Positions 36,647 through 48,789 of a stretch of 64,000 bases of DNA are shown here, piece after piece. Made by a program: the position numbers and the translations under genes. The number at the start of each line of letters is the position of its first letter. Positions within the stretch are counted from its first letter, which is position 1. The notes beneath the pieces are model-generated. The model saw only the letters and a list, made by a program, of their open reading frames with translations, searched no databases and was not told the DNA's origin. The DNA lies in the NCBI GenBank assembly GCA_951213105.1, contig OX578140.1:30318780-30382779 (forward strand), given 5' to 3'. Origin of the DNA: Amaurobius ferox. Taxonomy: Eukaryota > Arthropoda > Arachnida > Araneae > Amaurobiidae.

Positions 36647-37699
36647 TCTTTCCCCAGATGCATAGTTTAATGTATAGAGAAATTTTTGTGACGGGGACGA
36701 AAATTCGAATTCGAGTTGAGCACGTTTCAAGCATCTCTGAACTTGAATCGATCAGTTTTGAGGTGATGTCTGTGTATATATATATATGTGTGTGTGTGTG
36801 TGTATCCTTGAGTCAGTGGAAGCGATATATCATGAATGAATGGACCACTTCGAATGGAATTTGATACAAAACTTACAATCCGGAAATGCTGGAAACCAAC
36901 TGACTTTAAATGCAATCGTATGTTCGGAAAACTTCGCAAATGTTTGAATGAAATTTTGAAAAACCATGAAAAAAAAATCAGAACCTTCAATCATGTTCCG
37001 TAATTAAATATTTATTATATAATGTTTTCAATAGAAAACGATTGGCATAAATTTTAGAACGCTAGCATGATTCGTTCTCGAGATATTGTACGTTTTCAAA
37101 TAAATTTATCAAAAAAATCACTTAAAATTAAAAAAAGTATTAACTATTGCGATATATGTTCACTTTTCATATGTAATATTATGCGATTAATTTATTAACA
37201 TCGTTCTCGTGGATCTAGTTCATTCCATTCACGAGTGAAGATATTTTTTCTAATAATGTAGTATTTTGACGCTTAACAGTTCGCCAACAGTCATTTATAT
37301 AAAATAAATATTGTATTTTATTCATTTGTCTATAATACTTGGCTATAAATTTGGCGAATTTGCGACACATTTAGCGGAATATCACCAACTTGGCGCCCCA
37401 GACTGACGAAAATATCCTTAAAATTGCAAAATGATGCTATGTTAATGTAAATATTAATTATTAAAATATTTAAATATATAGACTATGCTGCATATTGCAG
37501 ATGTTATCAATATTGATAAATGTCAATTTAGAGTTGCATAAAATATAAGTTAATTGGGTACTTCTAAATAGCTTTACATGTTTTCGTACGAAAACAGCTT
37601 CAAATGTGCAATTCAATATTAACAACATTCAAAGAGTAGCCTCAGTGCATTATATAGGGAGAGGCTGATATAGGGAGAGGCTGCAAAAATCAGATTTTT
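36647..37699 (+). mobile_element. Family A element, old diverged copy (A8)
   Basis: TGTATAGAGAAATTTTTGTGACGGGGACG at the start, a GT tract at 36785-36802, GAAACGATTGGCATAAATTTTAGAAC, GGCGAATTTGCGACACATTT and a decayed GGGAGAGGCTGCAAAAATCAGATTTTT end. More substitutions than A1-A6. Confidence 0.6.
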
Positions 37700-37808
37700 A
37701 AGTAAGCTTATGAGAGAATCAGTATCGAAATGAAAACATGTATATTTTTACAGTTTTGTAATGTCATCTTTTTAAAGAGTGTCTACTTCTTTAAATATTG
37801 ATATTTTT

Positions 37809-38581
37809 ACTTTCCTTGCAATACATGGTAATGTATAGGAAAAGTATTGGAAACATGTTAAAATCTCAACTCGAGTTTTCGACGGATCTACACGTTTCAA
37901 GACCTCTAGAATATGAAAAAAACATTTTTAGCGTGGCGTCTGTGTGTGTGTCTGTGTGTCTATCTGTCTGTCTGTGTGTCTGTCTGTGCAGATTTTGTAT
38001 CCACTCTAACTAAAAAACTAATGGACCGAATTTCACAAAATTTGGTAAGTAAGTCACTTGTGAGCGAGTCTGGTGCTGCTTAGTTTTGGGTACGATTTGG
38101 GATAAAAGAACCCGCCTTTTTTGTCTAAATGGCCCGCAAATGTTTGTATCCATTCTAACTGAAAAACTAATGGACCGAATTTCACAAAATTCGGTAGATG
38201 AGTCACTTGTGGGTTACCCTGGTGCTGATTAGATTTTGTTACGATTCGGAAAAAATAACCTACCTTTTTTTGCAAAATGGCCCGCAAAAATCGTCAAAAT
38301 CTAAACTAAAGAACTAGGTATACTCAAAAATATCCATTAAATGCTCGTTTAATACGTAATTTTTAACGACGAAAAGAATAAGACCAACCCCATTACACTA
38401 GGACTAGCCGTTCTCGAGATATTTTAGTTTTTCCTACTTTCTCTACGCCACCTTTGAAAATAAGCCCGGTTACCGAATGAGAACGAAAATTGAAGTAAAA
38501 GTGAAATAAATTTAATTAAAATAAAGAGAACGTTAATAGAAGTCTGCAGGGAAAGTCATGTGCTACTCACATCAGATTTTT
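37809..38581 (+). mobile_element. Family B element, triplet member 1 (B3)
   Basis: ACTTTCCTTGCAATACATGG palindrome start, GTGTCTGT tract at 37940-37985, and CTGCAGGGAAAGTCATGTG/CTACTCACATCAGATTTTT end. The next copy starts at the following base. Confidence 0.85.
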
Positions 38582-39392
38582 ACTTTCCCTGCAGTACATG
38601 GTAATGTATAGGAAAAGTATTGGAATCATGCCGAAAATCGCAACTCGAGTTTTCGACGGATCTACACGTTTCGAGACCTCTAGAATAGGAAAAAACTATT
38701 TTTAGCGTGACTTCTGTGTGTCTGTGAGTCTGTCTGTCTGTGCAATGTATGTATCCACTCTAACTAAAAAACTAATGGACAGAATGTCATAAAATTTGGT
38801 ATGTAAGTCAGTTGGGTGAGACCCTGGTGCTGATTAGTTTTTAGTAGGATTCGAAAAAACAGAACCCGCCTTTTTTTGCGAAATGGCCAGTAAAAATTTA
38901 ATGTATCCACTCTAGCTAAAATACTAATTGACCAAATTTTACAAAATTTGGTAAATAAACCACTTGTAGGTTAATCTAGTGCTGATTAGATTTTGGTACG
39001 ATTCGGAAAAGAACAAACACCTGCCTTTTTTTACGAAATGGCCTGCAAAAATCGTCAAAATCAAAAAAAAAAAAAAAAAAAAAGACTACGTATGCTGAAA
39101 TGTGTCAATTAAATTCTTATTTTATACGCAAATTTTGACGTGGAAAAAATATAACACACTCCATTATACTTTAGGACTAACCGTTCTCAAGATATTTGAG
39201 TTTTCTTGCATTTTTGTTACGCCGCTATTGGAAAAATATCCAATTACCAAACAAAAACAAAAATTGAATTAAAAATGCAAATTTAGTGTTATTTGGTGCA
39301 ATTAAACTCAATCTAATGAATTATTAAAGAAATAAGGAAAATATGAATTTGAGTCTGCAGGGAAAGTCATGTGCTGCTCACAACAGATTTTT
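38582..39392 (+). mobile_element. Family B element, triplet member 2 (B4)
   Basis: Head-to-tail with B3, starting ACTTTCCCTGCAGTACATGG. It has an A run at 39064-39083, and ends CTGCAGGGAAAGTCATGTG/CTGCTCACAACAGATTTTT. Confidence 0.85.
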
Positions 39393-40040
39393 ACTTTCCC
39401 TACAGTACATGGTAATGTATAGGGAAAGTATTGGAATCGTGCCAAAAACCGCAACTGGAATTTTCGACGGATCTACACATCTGTCTGTCTGTTTGTCTGT
39501 GCAATGTATGTATCCACTCTAACTCAAACACTAACAAACCAAATTTCATAAAATTTGGTAGGTAAATCCCTTGTGTGTGACCCTGGTGCTGATTAGTTTT
39601 TTGTACAATTCGGGATAAAAGGACCCACTTTTTTATGAAATCGCCCTTAAAAATCTCATGTATCCACTCTAGCTAAAAATCCAACTGACCAACTTTCATA
39701 AAATTTGATAGATAAGTCACTTGTGCGAGTAAAATGAAAGACTACGTATGCTCAAATGTGTCAATTAAATGTTTGTTTTATGAGTAATATTTATGAGTAA
39801 AAGAATAATACTAATTCCATTACTCTAGGATTAACCGTTTCCGAAATATAAGTTTTTCGCATTTTTGTTGCGTCGCCTATAAAAAAGTGTCCAGTTACTA
39901 AATAAAAACAAAAATTGAATTAAAAATGCAAATTCAGTGTTATTTTTATACAAACTCAATTTAACGAATTATTAAAGAAATAGAGAGGAAATGAATTTGA
40001 GTCAGCAAAGAAAGTCATGCGGTGTTCACATCATATTTTT
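39393..40040 (+). mobile_element. Family B element, triplet member 3 (B5)
   Basis: Head-to-tail with B4, starting ACTTTCCCTACAGTACATGG. It is shorter by deletions around the microsatellite and second module, and ends GTCATGCG/GTGTTCACATCATATTTTT. Confidence 0.8.
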
Positions 40041-40444
40041 ATAATTGGCAGCATCTTAGTTACACCAGTGAATGAGAAGTCCTAAATTAATAGAGTATTA
40101 CCCCAATTAATAGAGGATTTGACTGGATATCAATAGCTGTAGGCTTGTCAGCATTTACTTGTCAACTTGCTAACTTAAAACTTCATACTAAAACTTAACG
40201 TCCTTATGATCTTAATGCAATGTATAAACCAACTAAGGAGATTATAGAATTAGTTAAGTCAGGCTTTTAGGTAACTCCGTTTAGTCATAACCCCGATTTG
40301 TTTTACAAATATATTGAATCCATATAGGATATAACAAATCTACAACAATCACCACCCCTTTAATTTTTAACCATGCATAGTCCTACTTTTCAAATTCCTT
40401 AGTTACACCTGTTTATTTTAAATTTTACAGAGTACAAGAATATA
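40041..40444. other. Unassigned DNA
   Basis: Nothing recognised; a weak TTAATAGAGGATTTGAC resemblance to repeat C. Confidence 0.4.
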
Positions 40445-41268
40445 AAAAATCTGATGTCGGCAGCACATGACTTTCCTTATATAATGCAATGAATTTACTA
40501 GTTTTACAGCAAAAAAAATAGGTTATTCTTATAGTAGATACTTAAATTCTTCCCAATATATTGAATTTTCGTTAATTAGTCGTCATTTTCATGAATTTAG
40601 CTTGATTTTTATCCATTTGACGAGATTTTCGTTAATTTGGCAAAATTTAAAAAAGTCGCCAAGTTGGCAACATTCAGTCAAATTTGTCACCAAAATCTCG
40701 CCAAGCGTTATGGACTGAGAAATAATTTATTCTTATAGCAGATAAATGACTATTAGCGTTCAAATACAAATGTATTACTCAAGGTATATTTTTCCATGAA
40801 TGGAACGAGCTAGATCTACAAGAATGATGTCACCAAATTTATCGCATGATATTACATATGAAAAATGAACATGTTTCTCAACAGTTAATATATTTTTTTT
40901 TAATTTATGGGATTTTTTTTATAAATTTATTTGAAAAATGTGCAATGTCTCGAGAACGGTTCCTGCTAGCGTTCTAAAGTTTATATCATTCGTTTTCCAA
41001 TGCACATTACATAAGAAATGTCTATTTGCGTAACTTTATTAAAGGTCTTGATTTTTCGATGATTTTTTCAAAATTTCAGTCGAAAATTTAGGGGGTGGGG
41101 GGCTCTGAACATGCGAATGCGTTTAAAAACTATAGGCTTCCAGTATTTACGGATTGTGATTTTTGCACCAAATTTCATTCGAATCGCTCCATTCGTTCGT
41201 GAGATATCGTCTCCAGAGACTCACTGACGCACACACACACACACACACAGACACACGCATACTTTCTT

Positions 41269-41305
<37 letters not shown>

Positions 41306-41434
41306 GACATCACCTCAAAAATGTTTGATTCGTGATCAGGGATGCTTGAAGCGTGCTCTCCCGTCGAAAACTCGAATTCGAATTTTCGACCCCTTCACAA
41401 TACTTTCCTTATACATTATGTATATAAGGAAAGT
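40445..41434 (-). mobile_element. Family A HINE-like element (A4)
   Basis: TCTGATGTCGGCAGCACATG at left, ATACATTATGTATATAAGGAAAGT at right. The microsatellite is compound: CA repeats, then (CT)n (41266-41294), then CA. A frame through it is an artefact. Confidence 0.75.
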
Positions 41435-41651
41435 AAAAAGTCGGCTGCTATAGTTATAACTTATAATAAATCAAAAACAGCTGATTGGCAGGTATTGTTT
41501 GTTGCTGTATATCTTTATCGAACTCCCTATGAGATACTACTAAAAATATCTCAGAATATAAGCATAAAAAACTGATAGATATCTTTGTTTAGAAATCCAC
41601 GTTTAAGATCTAATCTGGACAAAATGTTCAATACCTGGCCTAAATCATAAA

Positions 41652-42689
41652 ATTTGGTGTGAACAGCATATGACTTTCCCTACAAACTCAAATTCGTGCT
41701 CTCATTATATCTTAAATAATTCAATAAATTCAGTTTAAATGTGGAAAATAACACGAATAATTATTTGAAATGACACTGAATTTGCCCTTTTAATTCAATT
41801 TTCGTTTTCATTTGGTAACTGAGCGTATTTTCCTAGGCGACGTAGCAAAAATGCGAAAAAAAAAACTAAAATAACGGCTAAAAATCGGCCAGTTCTTGAG
41901 TAATGGAGTTGGTCCTATTTTTCTCACGCGGCAAAAATTATGCATAAAACGAGCATTTAATGGACACATTTGAGCATATGTACTCTTTTATATTAGATTT
42001 TGACGACTTTTCAGGCTATGTCGCAAGAAAAGACAGGTTCTTTTTCCGAATCGTACCAAAATCTAATCAGTACGTACTCTAACTCACAAATATCTTATCT
42101 ACCAAATTTTGGGAAACTTAGTCATTTAGATTTTAGCTAGAATGGATGCAAACGAATTTTGCAGACCATTTCACAAAAAGGTAGGTTGTTTTATACCGAA
42201 TTGTACCAAAATCTAATCAGCACCAGGATCACCCGCAAGTGACTATAAAATTTAGTAAAATCCGGTCAATTTGTTTTTGAGTTAAGGTGGATGCATGCAT
42301 TGCACAGCAAACTCACCTGCAGACACACACACATATATATAGTTTATAGATATAATCTATCTATTTTTTCAGAAATATAAGTTTTGTGTTTGCTTCTACA
42401 ATACAATTGGACTTGAGAAAGAGTTTTGAAGAAGTGAACACATCCATGATTTAGGCCTAGACCTTGTCCACCTGTATAACATTATTGCTTGGATTTCATC
42501 TGCTTTTCTTTTATCGATTCCATACCATTGATTTTTGATAATTTTCTTTAATTTGATGATTCGAAATTTGTATTTTTTTCCATTTGCTTGAAGATTTGAA
42601 ATTTATACTTTTATTTTGTAAGCTGTTAGAAAGTTAGGTTTTTCGAGTTCCAGCTTCTGATATATCTTTCATTGGACTTCCAAACTTTT

Positions 42690-42723
<34 letters not shown>

Positions 42724-42908
42724 GTCCACACACAGAGATACACGCACACACGCGCGCGCGCACACACGTCACGCAGAAAAAATAGCTTTTTCGTGTTATA
42801 GAGGTCTCAAAACGTGTAGATCCGACGAAAACTCAAGTTACGATTTTCGTCAAGGTTCCAATATGTCCCTATGCTTTACCATGTCAATATTATTATTTTC
42901 CCTTCAAT
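41652..42908 (-). mobile_element. Family B element with insertion (B6)
   Basis: Left end GGTGTGAACAGCATATG resembles the B hairpin; the body matches B3-B5 on the minus strand. At the microsatellite the match is broken by about 385 bp (42335-42720) of unrelated AT-rich DNA ending in (TA)n. It resumes at CACACACAGAGATACACGC and ends with the decayed palindrome. Confidence 0.65.
42335..42720. other. Unrelated insert inside the B6 microsatellite
   Basis: AT-rich and unmatched in the window, flanked by CA/TA repeats. Could be an insertion or microsatellite-mediated recombination. Confidence 0.45.
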
Positions 42909-43782
42909 ACAACTGTTGCTTTTATGAACATTGCATTACGAAAGGATGCAAAAGTCCGTAACATTTTTTAAATATCAATGCCACTTTTGAATAAACAACT
43001 TGTAAATTTCTCTGAATATCTTCTGTAAAGACTTCGAAATAGTAAATAAATTTTTCATGACTGATTTTATTGCAAACAACAAGTTATTTATAAAATTTAC
43101 GCATTGTGATATTTACTTAATTTCCTCTAGCATCTAACTCAGGAACCGTTATATTATCAATAGTTAAAGTAGTAAAGTTACGATGCGCAGAAAATTAATA
43201 ATTCTATGAATTAATCAGGACATATCGATAAATCAATTTTATGTACCTAATCACTAATTATATTGAATAAATAATTGTCATTTATATGTCATAATACATG
43301 TCGTTGTACTAACATTCATAACGGAATCCAATAATGTTAAGTATTCGATGTTTAATAAACTCATTTTCATGTTATTCATACCATTTGCAACTGTTTAATA
43401 TTTATATTGGTCAATAATGATCACTATAGATGTTAACGTAAGAGTAAATATTTGCTAACAGTAAATGTTTGATAATTCAAACCGCTTTTGAGCGAATTAG
43501 ATAATAAAACTACTAATTCAGTAATGCATGTACAATATACAGATACAGTGGCAATTTTAGTAAATATTTTAGGACAAATGGTAGCACCATGTTCAATGTA
43601 ACATCTGTAAGTTGAAAATCGCAATCACAAACCGTAAGATCATCAGGGAAATTTGAAACTCTGCTTTTTAAGAGGGCATTTCATTTGCATCTGAACTGTA
43701 GTGTTATGTTGTTCGAGCGCCATTGTTAAGGCAGATTCAAACTAATAACCTTTGCTTGAACGGTCAACGCTATATATTTTAC
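42909..43782. other. Unassigned AT-rich DNA
   Basis: No gene or repeat recognised. Confidence 0.5.
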
Positions 43783-44435
43783 TGTATGTATTCACTCTAA
43801 CTCGAAAACTAATTAACCAAATTCCATAAAATTTATAAGTAGGTCAATTGTGTGTGATTCTGGTGCTAATTAGATTTTGGTATGATTCGGGATAAAAGAT
43901 CCTGTATTATTTTACGAAATGGCTCGTAAACATAGTATGTATCTACTTAATTTAAAAACTAACTGACCAAATTTCACAAAATTTGGTAGATAAATCACTT
44001 GTGGGCTACCCTTGTGCTGATTATATTTCGGTATGTTTCGAGGATACAGAGCCTGCCTTTTTTCGCAGAATGTCCTGCCAAAACCATCAAAATCTAAAAT
44101 AAAAGACTATTTATGCTCAAATGTAAGAATTAAATGCTTATTTTATACGCAAATTTTGACGATAAAAATAATTTGACCAACCCCATTACTCTAAATTTAG
44201 CCGTTCGTGAGATATTATAGTATTTTCACATTTTTGCTTCGCCGGCTTTGAAAACACTTCCAGTTACCAAACGAAAAGGTAAACGAGATTAAAAGTGCAA
44301 ATTTAGTGTCATTTCAAATAAGAATGAGTGTTATTCTGTGTAATAAAACTCAATTTGATGAATATTAAAGAAATAAAGAGAACATGAATTTAAGTCTGTA
44401 GATAAAGTTATGTGCTGCCTACATCAGATTTTTTT
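43783..44435 (+). mobile_element. Family B element, 5' truncated (B7)
   Basis: Begins at TGTATGTATTCACTCTAAC, downstream of the usual microsatellite. It keeps both AAAACTAA.TGACC modules, and ends GATAAAGTTATGTG/CTGCCTACATCAGATTTTTTT. Confidence 0.7.
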
Positions 44436-44954
44436 AGCTACTGAGACGATAGCCGTATGTTCTGGAAGTGTACCTTTACAAATATTTTGAAATTTATCAG
44501 TATATAAAGTCCGTTTTGAGCGTTAAAATATACTAAAGATAGATTGAAATGACATCTAAAACATTTATTTCAAGAACTGACATTGAGTTGATGTGTAAAT
44601 ATGTGCCAATTTAAGTGCTTGCAATGACATCTAAAACATTTGTTTCAAGAACTGACATTGAGTTGATGTGTAAATACGTGCCAATTTAAGTGCTTTTGGT
44701 GTGAATAACATATATATTTAGGGTATCTGGTTGAAATTGAATCGTTACAAAAATGTAAACACGATTATATCTCCAAATGTAATAAATGAAAATGGAAATA
44801 AGTTTTATTTGTTTTGTCGGAAATATGGTCATATTTATGAATATTTAAAAATAGTTTTCAATATTCTAATATTTTAAACAGTTTTATTTTTTCGAAAAAC
44901 TGAAAAGTTTTTGTCCGAGCAAGTATAAAATATAGACATAAATGGCAAATGACG
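44436..44954. other. Unassigned with recent tandem duplication
   Basis: 44549-44697 is a near-perfect 75-bp tandem duplication (ATGACATCTAAAACATTTRT). ATCGTTACAAAAATGTAAACAC at 44741 resembles the TIR of the element at 46.4 kb. Confidence 0.55.
44549..44697 (+). repeat. 75-bp tandem duplication
   Basis: Units start at 44549 and 44624 and differ at only a few positions, so the duplication is recent. Confidence 0.9.
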
Positions 44955-45090
44955 TAGATTTGGAATACACTCCCATTGCAGATACCGGTATCAATGGACC
45001 GGTTTCACGCTTATTATGCACTCGTCAGCATGGAATAACCGATATTTGCAATAATAGCAAGGAACTTTGGGAATGGTCCTCATAAGCGGT
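44955..45090 (+). repeat. Repeat K (K2)
   Basis: CCCATTGCAGATACCGGTATC, GGACCGGTTTC, GAATAACCGATA, matching K1 at 15.2 kb. Confidence 0.6.
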
Positions 45091-45231
45091 TTTGTCATTG
45101 AACAGACGCGATATTGTACTGATTTATGCCTGATTTATCCCAAAGCATACAGCTCTTTATAGCCTTTATCCTATTTATTTACGAAACATTCCCTTTTTAA
45201 AAAAGTATTTAAACACGTCTAAAAATATCAA

Positions 45232-45523
45232 AATATAATTACAGTAAAGACTACATTTTCAGTAAAATGTTTTTAATAAATAATCCACTATTTAAGACGT
45301 ACAAAAGGTTGCAAAAAAGCCAGAACGATTTTGGACGTCACAACTTCCTTCATCAGGGGCAATGCAAATAAATAAATGTATTTAATTTATCTGCATTGTC
45401 ACTGAAGAAGCTCGTTGTGACGTCTGAAAGAGCTTTGACATTTTTGTGGCTTTTTGTACATCCCTAAAGGTGGATTATTAGAGACTTTTTACAGAAAATG
45501 AAATCTTTACTGTAATTATATTT
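45232..45523. mobile_element. Foldback MITE, about 290 bp
   Basis: The outer ends AATATAATTACAGTAAAG and CTTTACTGTAATTATATT are perfect complements. The arms continue through GGACGTCACAAC/GTTGTGACGTC and CAATGCA/TGCATTG to a centre near 45379, so almost the whole element is one imperfect palindrome. It is non-coding. CTTCATCAGGGGCAATG recalls sequences in Penelope-like element repeats, but its class is uncertain. Confidence 0.75.
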
Positions 45524-46400
45524 CCTTTTTTAATGATTTGGAATATTTTCAGTCCTCTGCTCCATCGCCTAAAAAACAGTTTCACAAAGATCGATTGCGT
45601 AGATTAGGATATATTTTGCTTAGGAAGATTTTTCCGAAGTTTCCCTTTTACATATTTGGTTATTTATAAAAGATCAAAATATGTGGTCGATGCCTTAAAA
45701 TATTTTTTTTCTTAACGGTGATACTTTGCTCTCAAGAGCTTTTGCATAATTTAAAAAGGAAATAAAATCTTCGAAACTAGGTAATGGTGTAAGTGAGGCG
45801 AAAAATAATGATGCACTTCAGTTCAAAAGATGCGTAAACATTTGCGTCAAGGACACGTTCAATACAAGCATCTCTCAGTGGCCTTTGAAAACTCATTATC
45901 TTACGCTTTAGCTTAAAAATTTAATTTTTAAAGTGCCAAATAAAATTTCTAGGCATTTATTTTTCGGAAAAAGGAAATGCACAGTCTGTTTTCGGTGCAA
46001 CTTACGGGATAAAAAAAATAATATATGAAATAATGGGTATGCATTAATGCGAAACAACTTTCCTCGTTAAACTCTGATTGCGAAAAATAAACATGTACAA
46101 ATAAACTATCAAGTGAAAGTTATTTTACGGTAAATCAGACATCAAAATGAAACCCGTTTATATGACGATTAGCTAAAACCTGTGGAAATTTTAAACATAT
46201 AATGAATGACTGAGTGGCAACGATAAACTATATTTATTATCCTAGTTACGTTGCTAAGAAACGGCTGATGATGACTATAAAATAGCATGGCCACATAAAT
46301 GTATTTAACTTATGAATGTCACGTATTTAGTTTCGTGATATGTTTTCAGATAGTGTGATTTGAAATGGAGTTTCCATATATTGCTATTAAATGTTTAAAT
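45524..46400. other. Unassigned DNA
   Basis: No recognisable gene. Confidence 0.5.
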
Positions 46401-47374
46401 GTGCAGAAGGAGTTCACACACTTTTGCAACGATTTTGACTTTCTCCATGAATTAAATTTAAATAAAATAATAAAAACCTGACTGCAATCAAGTCGGAATA
46501 GGGTTTAATTATCGTCTGCATCATTAAAAATATTCTTTGCTTTAAAATGTCGCTAGAAAATAAGCAATGGATCGAAGGTTATATTTTTCGCTTTTCTAAG
46601 AAAAATACTTTTATTAAATTATAAAACTCTTATTCGATTATTAAAAAAACATGTAAAAATCATGGTTTTAATATTTCTACACGTTAATTAAATGACATAA
46701 TTAATAAAAAAGGAAAGAAACGTCAAAGTTTACATATGACTGGAAAAAAGGTAAAAAATGCATACCCAACAAAAGTTGGTTCAGAGAAAACAAGGTGAGT
46801 TTTGCTAAAGGTTTTATGGATATTGCTGGATTCTCTTATAACGGAAAGCTTAAAATAAGTAATGTAGACAAAAATGTCAAAATTAACTCGGATTACTATC
46901 AGAAATATGTTTTAACACCTGTTTTAAAAAACATGCCATCACTTTACCCAAACATTCTTCACTGTGTTAAGTTCCATCAGGGTAGGACTACCAGCCATAT
47001 CTCTAAATCGACTGCTATATTTTTTGAAAAAATAAGAATAGAAACCGGAATTGAGGCTATTCCATTTAAATGCATCCCAACCAAGTCCTCTAACCAATAT
47101 CCTATGGAATACTATGCATTTGGACTTTAAAACAAGCACTTTATAAGCGGAATCACAAAACATTGGATGGATGCTGAAAGATTGAGGTGGAGGAGTGGAA
47201 CAAAATCAACCTTGATATTTTAAGAAAAGCTCTTTCATTTTGGAAATCAAGATGTAATATGATAGTTCAACAAAAGGGCTATCAGATTAAACATATTAGA
47301 AAATAAAATTCTTATCTTTGTTTATATATATATATTTTTCAAAATCGTTACAAAAATGTGTGAACACTCTGTGT
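46401..47374 (+). mobile_element. TIR-bounded Tc1/mariner-superfamily element, deleted
   Basis: GTTCACACACTTTTGCAACG then ATTTTGA (46412-46437) is complementary to TCAAAATCGTTACAAAAATG then TGTGAAC (47339-47365). The right end abuts GTGTA. The element is under 1 kb and holds only the 3' half of a transposase gene, so it was internally or 5' deleted before decay. Confidence 0.75.
46730..47305 (+). pseudogene. DDE transposase, C-terminal half, broken
   Basis: YDWKKVKNAYPTKVGSEKTR is followed by a frameshift into the open stretch 46795-47130: VSFAKGFMDIAGFSYNGKLKI, then HQGRTTSHISKS and GIEAIPFKCIPTKSSNQYPMEYYAFGL. After a stop, degenerate VEEWNKINLDILRKAL and SRCNMIVQKKGYQIKH close it. The second catalytic Asp expected before the TTSH block appears as Gly, and the third acidic site is Glu in PMEYYAFGL. 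From memory this is the Tc1/mariner-related group widespread in arthropods whose transposases end in MIVQKKGYQIEH. Confidence 0.75.
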
Positions 47375-48410
47375 ATTTTATGTATATCCCTTTAGCAAGA
47401 TTTACAGAGAAAATCCTTGTACGTATTAAATACTTCCAAGACTGCCAAATTTTACAATTAGTGTTATTATGTTTTACGTATTACTCATAATTCCTTTTTT
47501 GAGTTTAGTTTATAATGTTTTTTTCTTTATGGAAGAGCGTCAGCTTTGTGCTATTAATTATTTGTTTTCACACAAAAAAATGTAGAAAATCACACCGGCA
47601 ATTATGTCTATTGGCGTCGTGACGATAATATTCCTTTCAATTTCCTGTAAAAAAACGATATTTGTTGTTGACTTATACGATACAATTGTTATTTGCCTCA
47701 TGTTGTATATTATTTAGTAATTTGTTTTCGTAAGTCTGCTTAACTTTGAACCTTCCTTCTAGCAAGTATCTACAAACATACATACGCAGTGAAAACTTTA
47801 AGCAACGAACTATATAGTTGTAAGCTCAAATATCAGACAATATTCAAAAGTCAGGTACTTAAAGATTTTATAGTGGTTTCATTGTCATAAAATTATATAC
47901 TTATACATATAGGAAAATATTCAGATTGGTTTTTCCATCAATGAGAGGTTTCACTCTAAAAGTCAAGTGGAAAAAGTATAAAGGTATACAGATTGGACGT
48001 GACGGTTAAATAGCTCCATAAAATTTAATATGGGGCTGCACATGACTTCCTGAAATAAATTAACTGTTGTTGAGGATTTATTCATGATGATGTCTAAAAT
48101 TAGAAAATATAGTATTCCAAGACACTCAAGCGCTAACATTCTTCATAGTATATCAGCGTCTCTGAATTCGAATCGAAAATTTATGAGGGGATGTATGCGT
48201 ATGCTTGTGAGTTAGTGGATATGAAATCTAAGGAACAAATAGAGCGAGTTTGCTAAAATTAGATTTTTTTAGAAAGTCGTAAAAAATTAAAGCACGTTAA
48301 TAGTCACATTAAATAACTTTTCGATCCTAATCATAATGCTCTCCTTACACATTATATTGAAAAAGCACGCAAAACAATAACACATAAATTAGTTTTTAAA
48401 TCAAGAAAAC
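47375..48410. other. Unassigned with old family A trace
   Basis: 48165-48260 weakly matches A (CTCTGAATTCGAATCGAAAATTTATGAGGGGATG). The rest is unrecognised AT-rich DNA. Confidence 0.4.
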
Positions 48411-48778
48411 TAGAGCAACGCAACTAAGCACAAATAACACGACAATTCAGCACACAGCTGTTTCGAGGATACGCTGGATCCCCTTCATCAGTGCAAGGAA
48501 CCTACAAACCCGAAGTCCAAAAGAGGAATGAGCACAAAAGAAAGAAGCAGAGGGGATTATATACCCAAGACCTCGTTTCGGATTGACTGAACTGTTCTTC
48601 ATGCTGCTTTCTGATTGGCTATCTCTTAATCCAGGTCTTGCTTCTTCCTTTTGAGCTCACTTTTCTTTTGGACTTCTGATTTGTAAATTCCCATGCAATG
48701 CTGAAGGGGATCTAGCGTATACTCGAAACAGTTGCATGCTGCATTATCTTGTTATTCGTACTTAGTTGCGTTGCTCTA
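48411..48778. mobile_element. MITE with about 88-bp terminal inverted repeats
   Basis: TAGAGCAACGCAACTAAG at the left pairs with CTTAGTTGCGTTGCTCTA at the right. The arms continue through CTGTTTCGAGNATACGCTNGATCCCCTTCA with few mismatches. The middle 190 bp is non-coding. It is inserted in a region related to repeat I. Confidence 0.8.
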
Positions 48779-48789
48779 TTTTTCCTTAT

